From assembly GCA_030686995.1 (NCBI GenBank), contig CM060709.1:12794872-12858871 (forward strand): a stretch of DNA of 64,000 bases. Reading direction: 5' to 3'. This stretch comes from Artemisia argyi. Lineage: Eukaryota; Streptophyta; Magnoliopsida; Asterales; Asteraceae. The position numbers and the translations under genes are program-made. A model generated the notes under the pieces. The model did not search any database, was not told the origin of the DNA, and saw only the letters and a program-made list of their open reading frames with translations. Below are positions 56,150 through 64,000 of this stretch, piece after piece (within the stretch, counting starts at the first letter, position 1; every line of letters starts with the position of its first letter).

Positions 56150-57867
56150 TGTAGAAAACTAGAAGGGGGGGTTGAATAGTTTTGCGTCTTTTTCATTTCA
56201 ATAAAAGTTTGCTTTCAAATAATTAATGGTAATTTGTAAAAATCCTTTGAAGCTAAAGTATAGATACAAATTAATTCACATATGTCACATAAATACTTCT
56301 TATTTAAAGTGTTAAATAGAAATTATATTTCACTTATATACAAGTTTGTATTTATATGTGTATATGTGTTTTAATGATTGTATATACTTTAGTTTACTAA
56401 TGTATAATTAATGTTTTGAATGGAACCTAATTTGATCTTTATGTGAAACCAATATATGCACAATGCACAAGCAATTGTAACTATGAATGATATGCAAGTA
56501 AGTGATTAATCAAAGAGTGAGAGATGGAAAGATCAAACCGAGAGACAAAGGATTTATAGTGGTTCGGCTACAAGGACACCTTCCTTGCCCTACTCCACTC
56601 CCCGAGTCACCTACTCGAGAGTTTTCTTCACTAGATCAAAAACCTCCTTTATGGCGGAGAAAACCTTACACACCAATTAGCACACCACAACAATATCACA
56701 CCACAATCACAACTTCAACACAACTTCTTCACACCAATCTTCTTCACACCTAACTTCTACACACCAATCTTCTACACTTCAAATTTCTTCACAACTTTCT
56801 ACTTTGCTCCTAGCTTCTTCACAACTTAATACTTCCTAACTCTTTTTCTTCACGCCACTTGTTTCTTCACACCTTCACTACTAAGTCCTATCCACTACCC
56901 CAAGATATATACTACTTCACAACTTCCAGGCTTCAAGGTCTTTTCAACTTCAAAGCTTCAACTTCTTTGTCTTCACAACTATCTCCACTTCAATGTGCTA
57001 TTACGACTTATATCTTCTAACACAAATCCTATCCACCTCTATTTCTTCACTACTAGTACTACTTCACACCTTCAATGGATCTAGATCCAATATCTAAATC
57101 TATCTAACCAATGTATACACAATGTTCACAAAGAAATAAATGATATACAAGATGAACTAAACAATCAACTTAGATAGCAAGATGATACTAAGTTGCAATA
57201 CTCCTAGTAGAAGTATTCTTCTCTTTGCACTTGAGTGTTGAGGCATGAATCACTTTGAAACAAAGATCAAAGTATATAAGATCAAAGGATTTTTAGAAGA
57301 TGGAGAGGGATGTTTAGATCAGAAAGTTTTAGTGCAAAAAGGTGAGGAAAATATCCAGGTTTAAGGTGGTATTTATAGGCAATAGATTCTGACAGAGGAG
57401 CGTGGCCGGTCCCCTTAAGTCATGGCCGGCCCCCTTTAAAATTAAGGGGACCGCCCTTTGTAATTAAGGGGGCCGCCCAGCTGAAACGGCCAGATTCTTT
57501 GTCTTTTAGTGGGAAAGTTTATTTGGTGAAAAACTAACTGATTTTGGTTAAAATTTTGAATTCATATATTTAGTATGAATAAAACATTTTTCTTTATTAC
57601 CAAAAGTGTTTTTTAAAAATATATAATATGTTTATATAATTAAGTAAACTTTGTAATACTTAATTAAACTTTCCTTTGATCTTATAATGCTTTAATCACT
57701 ATGTTTATTCATACCTTAAGTGATTGGATGGTAAAAGTGATTATTAACTACTAAATACTTGTTTACATCATTATCTTTGATTTAATGTGTTTTCATTTTG
57801 TGACCATCAAAACATAGAGATATCGAAAGATATGAATAACGTTTTTAGTCGTTTATTTATATCAACA
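56150..57867 (-). repeat. 3' LTR of non-autonomous copia-type element (1718 bp)
   Basis: In plus reading it starts TGTAGAAAACTAG with a G7 tract and ends TATCAACA. CTTCTTCACA-type words are repeated through about 56690-57080. It is closely similar to the right LTR. Confidence 0.92.
57367..57485 (-). promoter_or_regulatory. LTR promoter: TATA box with GGCCGGTCCCCTTAA motifs
   Basis: The minus-strand box GCCTATAAATACC (about 57368-57380) is preceded upstream by four or five related GC-rich words (GGCCGGTCCCCTTAA, GGCCGGCCCCCTTTAA, TTAAGGGGACCGCCC, TTAAGGGGGCCGCCC) at 57402-57482. The same occurs in the right LTR at about 63635-63750. Confidence 0.55.
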
Positions 57868-58045
57868 ATCTCCCCCTTTTTGATGATTACAAAACCTAAA
57901 CTCCTCATTAAATCTAAAAATTAATTTTTAGACAAGTATTAAGTGAGTTTACATTCACTTCTCCCCCTTTTTGTAGAATCAAAAAGGTTTAAGCCAATAA
58001 GATAAACAAACTCCCCCTTGATGTATGCTCCCCCTCGTTTGAGAG
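57868..58045 (-). repeat. Cluster of four polypurine-tract-like motifs
   Basis: Plus-strand CTCCCCCTTTTTG, CTCCCCCTTTTTG, CTCCCCCTTG and CTCCCCCTCG at about 57870, 57961, 58010 and 58029. The first adjoins the LTR and is the likely working tract. Confidence 0.7.
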
Positions 58046-58365
58046 CACCAAGGGTTCGAGAAATGGGATTCTTGCAAGAAAAATATTAGAAGCACAAGCA
58101 TGGCACAAGCAAACACATATAGCATAGCACTAACTAGTAATGAGCATGGCAAAAGAAAATTAGAAAGATACATTAAATCGTTCATTAAAAGAAAATGATT
58201 ACGTCAACCCATAATCATTGTTACATAGGCTACAAAGATGAAATTCTAAGCTAAGTAGAATGTCCTAATGTGCCAACAAGAAGTGTCACCAAACTTTCTT
58301 GAATCCCAAAATGGTTGAGTTTTATTTGAAAATGAGAAACATAAGCATGTAAAATGCTTGATGGT

Positions 58366-59274
58366 TTAGTGGAGGTAAACATTTGGTTGCATGGATGTTG
58401 TTGGGTTTGGAGATGTGGAGCTTGTAGGTGGTGAAATTGAAGATGGGTTTGTTGATTGAGGGTTTTGATGTTGTTCAAGTGTTGGTGTTTGTTGAGATCT
58501 AGTAAGAAGATACTCAATCCAAGTAAAGTGCTCGTTCAATGCAATGGTTTGTTGTTGGAAGAAGATGCAACAAGGGCAATTGTTGACATGCTTCTCGATT
58601 TGGTTTTTGTTATGTGGTGATGATGGTGAGCTTGATTGTGGTGGATCCAAATTGCGTTGAGCAAGATGTAATGCTAAAAGAGCACTAAGATCATGTGCCT
58701 CTTTTAGCTCCTCAACGAACTTCAAGTGTTCGGAGGAAGGTGATGATGGTGGAGCTTGATAGTTGTCTTGGGTGAAAGTTTGAACATGCAACATGGGAGT
58801 GGCATGTGAAGGTGTAGGATGTGGTGGTGGTACTCTTGGTGGTGGAGACATGGTTGAGCTTGGATAGTCATGAAAACATGAAATGTGCGGGAGAGGTTCT
58901 TCATGAGTGGGTGATGTTTTTGTTGAATGAGCAACATGTGAAGTATTGATTGAGAGATTGGGATTGTTGTTTTGGGATTGAGCATGCTCATCATATGAAA
59001 AAACATGAATGAGGGAATGAGTGGGTGATAGGTTGTGAGATGAATCATTGTTGTGGTTTTGAGGTTTAGCAGTTGGTTGACTTGGAACAACATCACTTGA
59101 GTTGTGACAAGAATCAAGTTTCCTCCTCCAAACGGGTTTGACGGAGATCCTTGCGGTTCTTGAAATCTTAGGTTTTTGGTTGTTGGGAGATGACATGTTT
59201 GGGTAAATTTTGAAGGATAACATGGGACAAAATATGTTTGTGAATTTTGGGAAGTATAGGCTGAAATGGGTCAA
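58366..59274 (-). CDS. Unrecognised 302-codon ORF of non-autonomous element
   Basis: The open frame is uninterrupted. The likely start is the Met at about 59193 (MSSPNNQKPKISR), since the upstream 27 codons are hydrophobic leader-like text. The protein is rich in Pro, Ser, His and Asn, with an early basic stretch (VKPVWRRKLDS). A central helix-like part (SSEHLKFVEELKEAHDLSALLALHLAQRN) is followed by a Cys-containing segment (NNCPCCIFFQQQTIALNEHFTWIEYLLTRS) and a Ser/Thr/Pro-rich tail. I do not recognise it. It lies near the 3' LTR, where accessory or env-like ORFs sit in other elements. Confidence 0.5.
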   Translation of the reverse strand: MTHFSLYFPKFTNIFCPMLSFKIYPNMSSPNNQKPKISRTARISVKPVWRRKLDSCHNSSDVVPSQPTAKPQNHNNDSSHNLSPTHSLIHVFSYDEHAQSQNNNPNLSINTSHVAHSTKTSPTHEEPLPHISCFHDYPSSTMSPPPRVPPPHPTPSHATPMLHVQTFTQDNYQAPPSSPSSEHLKFVEELKEAHDLSALLALHLAQRNLDPPQSSSPSSPHNKNQIEKHVNNCPCCIFFQQQTIALNEHFTWIEYLLTRSQQTPTLEQHQNPQSTNPSSISPPTSSTSPNPTTSMQPNVYLH

Positions 59275-59299
59275 AAAGTGATAAAGAAAACAGTATCCC

Positions 59300-59400
59300 C
59301 GACCATCAGATGGCCGGTCCCCTTAATTAGGGGCCGGTCCCCTTAATCATTAAGGCGGCCGCCTTATATAATTAAGGGGGTCGCCCATCTGGTGATTCCC
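59300..59400 (-). promoter_or_regulatory. Internal copy of the LTR GC-motif array
   Basis: GGCCGGTCCCCTTAA occurs twice (about 59312 and 59329), followed by AAGGCGGCCGCC and TTAAGGGGGTCGCCC. These are the same words as in the LTR promoter, here 30-120 bases upstream of the 302-codon ORF on the minus strand. Confidence 0.5.
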
Positions 59401-60218
59401 AGAATGCCAGAAATGGATTTTTGGCAGAAAATTTTCAAAAAGGTTGTGTTTTTGGATTTGGATTCAAGTAAGTTCAACTCTTTGAGGCAATATAGGGCAT
59501 ACTATTCATGAATGTAGAGAGGGATTTAGAAATAATAGAAATAAGCAATAAATTTCTAATAATCATGCAATCTATTTATTTATCAATTAAGACATGCAAT
59601 TAAGGAGGCAATAAAGTAAATATGCTAAATAAGCAACTATATGAAGATAATACCACTTAGCCTAGAGCAAACATGTTGATGATTGTTAACAAGTAACACA
59701 TAGGTGGATATGATTATATGGACTTCAAGACTTGTTACAAACAAGATCCATATGGGCAAGTCATGATTCTCATGAAATGATTTGATTAAATTGTGAATGT
59801 AATTTCCAATAGAGATGTATGACACATGTGAGAAGGTTACATATGTTTTAAGCAAAACGCTTTTAGTTTTATTCAACAATGTTTTGAAGTAACTTCAAGT
59901 GTGCATTACAATAACGAAAAAAAATTTAATCTTGTTTTTGATTAAAATAATGGTTATAAGGATGTTTTAGTTCAGTAACGAAATACTTCATTTCAAAAAG
60001 AGAAAAGTTTTAAACATAATGTTTTGATCATAATAATCAAGAAGTTGCAAATGAAGGATTTGAAATGAAAACTTGTCATTTTTAAGAGAATCAATTAAGC
60101 CCATTGTCACATATAATCATTTTTAATGACACCTAAAGATATTAAAGTGAAATGATAGATACTTATGATCTAAATGCAATGGGACAGGAAGAAGCAAGGT
60201 AAATAGTTCATGGATACA

Positions 60219-60311
<93 letters not shown>

Positions 60312-61536
60312 AAGATCATCATAATATCAAGTTGCAAACAAATATCAATTATAATGCATCTATTAAAGCAACTAGTAAGATCATATAGCTTAAGTGGAGG
60401 GGTTCTACTATAGATCATAGAAGATTTAAGAAAAATGATACTATACTAAACAACAAGAAGGTTAATAATGCTAATATCATGTATGCATATATTAGTGTTA
60501 ATAATCTAAAAGCATGGCAACATATTAGTTAAATTTTATTCACACACTAATCAAAACATTCTAAAGTATAATATAACATTGACAAGTTTTAGAAAAGAAA
60601 AACTTATCTCAGGTCCAGCTTTTCAGAAAGGATGGGCATGACGGTGAAAGAAGAAATCTTAAGAGCAAGTCCAAGACATGTCGAAGTAGCCAAGTGATGT
60701 TCCCATGAATAGAAAACAAGGTAACTAGATCCGAGATGCTCAATCGATCAAACCAATCATCACAAGTCATGAAGGTTAAAAGAAGGAGTACTAAGGAGGC
60801 TTCATCATGAAAAAGTAACGGATACACCATGATACCAATACACCAAGAGTGAAGAACAAAATGCCGATACATGAATAAATCCGCAACAACGTCATAGGCG
60901 AAACATATGCAGAAAGTGAAATAATATGATAGAGACCAATATCCATCAAAGGTAATAGAGCGAGATGAGTAGATCAACACGTAATAGGCTCTTCATTCGT
61001 AAATTACCTAAACAAGATAAACAGCTTGGTACCCAGATTCTCATGGGTCCTAGTTGGTTAGATGACAACATCCATTGCATTTGAATGCATATGATGTGGA
61101 TGTCGTCGATAAGTACAAGAATTCATTAATAGTTTGTTTTAATTAACAAACAATGACTTTCTTGACTAGAATAAAAGGTAATGAATGTTAATAGTATTAG
61201 TTCTAATTTTATTCACTAGATTTAACAAATTTTATTTGTTTTAATGCATTTGTTGAGGGATCATTTACGATAAATCCTAACCCGGTTTTATCATAGAATG
61301 GCTTTTGAATGTCGAGAAGATATTTTAAAGATTTAGAGCTATTTTCGAATTTTGCCAATGTTTTTGCTTTTTCATTTTCCATTTTAATTTCATGTTTGTA
61401 ATCTCAACATTTTTTACATACAAGATCGATTTCAATATTGCTTTTAAGTCTAGACATTTTATCTTCTAAAATGATTTCTTTTTCAAAGTTGTTTTCAGCG
61501 GATGTTGAAAATTTATTTTTAAAAGTAATTTTTGAA
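59401..61536. other. Non-coding interior of non-autonomous element
   Basis: AT-rich, no family resemblance in any frame. Contains an (AT)n repeat at 60220-60309. Confidence 0.6.
60220..60309. repeat. (AT)n microsatellite
   Basis: About 90 bases of perfect AT repeat. Open frames through it on both strands are artefacts. Confidence 0.98.
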
Positions 61537-62340
61537 TCAATGTTGCAAAAATGTTTGAAGTTGTTTTCCATTTTTAAAAAATTCTAATATAAATTGATCA
61601 TAACAAAAATGTTCAGTTTTGAATTGTACCTTCTTTGTAGTTGTACATTCCTCACATGCTATACGATGATCAATTTCATTTTCCATGTTGCTCCATGTTT
61701 TGTTTGTAGTTTCACTTGGATCAAGGAACATGTAGTTCTTGCCATCAATACTTGTGTTCTCATTTGTTTGAATATTCTCATAAGCCGTATTATCATCGTC
61801 TTCTTTGCACTTGTTGCACCATGATTTATTTACGCTCTTTCTTTGGATTTGGCTCATGTATTTTTCATTGTAGATACCTTCAATGATCACATTTGAACTA
61901 GTAGTACATGTATTTATTTCAACTAAATATTTACTTACTAAATTTTCTAGATTAACTATTTCTTGTGCAATATCAAGTTTATCATCTTTGGTTTTACATT
62001 TCTCTTGGTGAATCTTTAAAAGACATTTCCAAATATCATTTGCCGTTTTACAACGAAATAATCTTCCATATTTAACTTTTGGTAGGGTTTTGAAAATAAG
62101 TAATTTGGCTTTAGTGTTTTTATCAATATTAGTTTGAAGATTATTATATTGATTTTCAAACTTTATTTTGGTTGGTTTAAGATCACCAATTGAAATGATA
62201 TGCCAAAGATCAAGATCTATTGATTTCACATAGTTTTCAAATTTGTTTTTCCATTCAAGAAAATGATCATTTTCAAGTAACGGTGGTTGTTGTGCAAATT
62301 TCCCTTCTACATATTTTTCAAATTGCATTGATCGTTGCAA
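61537..62340 (-). CDS. gag: Gag-like (UBN2 / copia-type) ORF of non-autonomous element
   Basis: The frame begins shortly after the primer-binding site. The N-terminal half matches the copia gag (DUF4219/UBN2) pattern: PPLLENDHFLEWKNKFENYVKS, DLDLWHII, AKLLIFKTLPKVKYGRLFRC, TANDIWKCLLKIHQ. The second half departs from the family and has scattered Cys pairs (CNKCKEDD, CEEC) but no standard CX2CX4HX4C knuckle. About 267 codons, open throughout; the first Met (MQRSMQFEKYVEG) is a reasonable start. It could supply a particle protein or be recognised by a partner's machinery. Confidence 0.7.
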   Translation of the reverse strand: MQRSMQFEKYVEGKFAQQPPLLENDHFLEWKNKFENYVKSIDLDLWHIISIGDLKPTKIKFENQYNNLQTNIDKNTKAKLLIFKTLPKVKYGRLFRCKTANDIWKCLLKIHQEKCKTKDDKLDIAQEIVNLENLVSKYLVEINTCTTSSNVIIEGIYNEKYMSQIQRKSVNKSWCNKCKEDDDNTAYENIQTNENTSIDGKNYMFLDPSETTNKTWSNMENEIDHRIACEECTTTKKVQFKTEHFCYDQFILEFFKNGKQLQTFLQH

Positions 62341-62396
62341 GTTTTAAAATACAATCTATTTTAAAAATCTTGCTAGACGTGGCTCTTGATACCAAT

Positions 62397-64000
62397 TGTA
62401 GAAAACTAGAAGGGGGGGGGGGGGTTGAATAATTTTGCGTCTTTTTCGTTTCAATAAAAGTTTGCTTTCAAATAATTAATGGTAATTTGTAAAAATCCTT
62501 TGAAGCTAAAGTATAGATACAAATTAATTCACATATGTCACATAAATACTTCTTATTTAAAGTGTTAAATAGAAATTATAATTTCATATATCTCACTTAT
62601 ATACAAGTTTGTATTTATATGTGTATATGTGTTTTAATGATTGTATATACTTTAGTTTACTAATGTATAATTAATGTTTTGAATGGAACCTAATTTGATC
62701 TTTATGTGAAACCAATATATGCACAATGCACAAGCAATTGTAACTATGAATGATATGCAAGTAAGTGATTAATCAAAGAGTGAGAGATGGAAAGATCAAA
62801 CCGAGAGACAAAGGATTTATAGTGGTTCGGCTACAAGGACACCTTCCTTGCCCTACTCCACTCCCCGAGTCACCTACTCGAGAGTTTTCTTCACTAGATC
62901 AAAAACCTCCTTTATGGCGGAGAAAACCTTACACACCAATTAGCACACCACAACAATATTACACCACAATCACAACTTCAACACAACTTCTTCACACCAA
63001 TCTTCTTCACACCTAACTTCTACACACCAATCTTCTACACTTCAAATTTCTTCACAACTTTCTACTTTGCTCCTAGCTTCTTCACAACTTAATACTTCCT
63101 AACTCTTTTTCTTCACGCCACTTGTTTCTTCACACCTTTACTACTAAGTCCTATCCACTACCCCAAGATATATACTACTTCACAACTTCCAGGCTTCAAG
63201 GTCTTTTCAACTTCAAAGCGTCAACTTCTTTGTCTTCACAACTATCTCCACTTCAATGTGCTATTACGACTTATATCTTTTAACACAAATCCTATCCACC
63301 TCTATTTCTTCACTACTAGTACTACTTCACACCTTCAATGGATCTAGATCCAATATCTAAATCTATCTAACCAATGTATACACAATGTTCACAAAGAAAT
63401 AAATGATATACAAGATGAACTAAACAATCAACTTAGATAGCACGATGATACTAAGTTGCAATACTCCTAGTAGAAGTATTCTTCTCTTTGCACTAGAGTG
63501 TTGAGGCTTGAATCACTTTGAAACAAAGATCAAAGTATATAAGATCAAAGGATTTTTAGAAGATGGAGAGGGATGTTTAGATCAGAAAGTTTTAGTGCAA
63601 AAAGGTGAGGAAAAAATCCAGGTTTAAGGTGGTATTTATAGGCAACAGATTCTGACAGAGGAGCGTGGCCGGTCCCCTTAAATCATGGTCGGCCCCCTTA
63701 AAATTAAGGGGACCGCCCTTTGTAATTAAGGGGGCCGCCCAGCTGAAACGGCCAGATTCTTTGTCTTTTAGTGGGGAAAGTTTATTTGGTGAAAAACTAA
63801 CTGATTTTGGTTAAAAATTTGAATTCATATATTTAGTATGAATAAAACATTTTTCTTTATTACCAAAAGTGTTTTTCAAAAATATATAATATGTTTATAT
63901 AATTAAGTAAACTTTGTAATACTTAATTAAACTTTCCTTTGATCTTATAATGCTTTAATCACTATGTTTATTCATACCTTAAGTGATTGGATGGTGAAAG
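62397..64000 (-). repeat. 5' LTR of non-autonomous copia-type element, runs off window
   Basis: Matches 56150-57740. The G tract is about 13 here against 7 in the other LTR. Roughly 125 more bases would complete it beyond 64000. It includes the CTTCTTCACA words and the promoter motif array at about 63635-63750. Confidence 0.92.

Larger units (their letters stand above)
56150..64000 (-). mobile_element. Non-autonomous copia-type element, minus strand
   Basis: Two LTRs (56150-57867, and 62397 to beyond the window) flank 4.5 kb. On the minus strand the primer-binding site (TTGGTATCAAGAGCC, about 62381-62395) adjoins the right LTR, and a polypurine tract (AAAAAGGGGGAGAT, 57868-57881) adjoins the left LTR. 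The interior has a gag-like ORF and an unrecognised 302-codon ORF, but no protease, integrase or reverse transcriptase. It interrupts the Tekay-like gag. GGAAA at 56145-56149 is the expected target duplicate; its partner is outside the window. Confidence 0.85.

Noticed and set aside
58722..59117. Second minus-strand frame overlapping the 302-codon ORF
   Set aside because: Alternative frame of the same Pro/His-rich sequence, with no independent support.

Overview
This is a transposon-dense stretch of nuclear DNA from a flowering plant: AT-rich, with GT-AG introns, a plant NIN-like protein gene, Athila-, Tekay- and copia-type LTR retrotransposons and PIF/Harbinger and CACTA DNA transposons. The style of the retroelement proteins resembles that of daisy-family (Asteraceae) genomes; that placement is my inference from family resemblance, not a measured result.

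The backbone is a direct segmental duplication about 35 kb apart. Copy A is bases 1-23 plus 16011-25128, and it continues off the left edge. Copy B is 34970-45430. Each copy carried a degenerate 'putative gypsy-type transposon' protein gene (plus strand) and a NIN-like protein (NLP) gene (minus strand). In copy B the NLP gene still reads as a clean five-exon, 622-codon frame. In copy A all but the 3' end of its last exon is deleted, and the junction carries templated filler. After duplication the copies took different insertions. Copy A received a 16 kb Athila-like element (24-16005, 5 bp target duplication), a Tekay-like solo LTR (18457-21961) and a CACTA end (25129). Copy B received two related PIF/Harbinger elements (41830-42333 and 43088-45152). 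Each copy shows the empty sites of the other's insertions.

Between the copies (26.1-34.6 kb) lies a minus-strand Athila-like LTR/gag fragment. It is split by a 3.9 kb Tekay-like solo LTR inside gag and by a recent 2.5 kb non-autonomous Tat-like element inside its LTR. A solo LTR related to this fragment's LTR sits inside the gag of the first Athila element.

Right of copy B (45.4-64 kb) is a nest. A coiled-coil retroelement fragment is followed by a minus-strand, multi-exon fragment resembling replication protein A 70 kDa subunit. That is interrupted by a copia element with an odd head-to-head LTR pair. The copia pol is interrupted by a Tekay-like element (5' LTR 52268-55296), whose gag is interrupted by a non-autonomous copia-type element (56150 to beyond 64000). 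The last element has a gag-like ORF and an unrecognised 302-codon ORF but no polymerase.

The most interesting signals are: (1) a four-unit 3' noncoding repeat shared, in the same order and orientation, by the Athila (Ty3) and copia (Ty1) elements; (2) family-specific arrays of short, often dyad-symmetric motifs directly upstream of the TATA box in at least five LTR families; (3) extra polypurine-tract-like motifs in four elements; (4) the inverted LTR pair; (5) an intact NLP gene whose RWP-RK signature is degenerate. Most coding regions here are mobile and broken. The NLP gene in copy B is the only good candidate for a working host gene.
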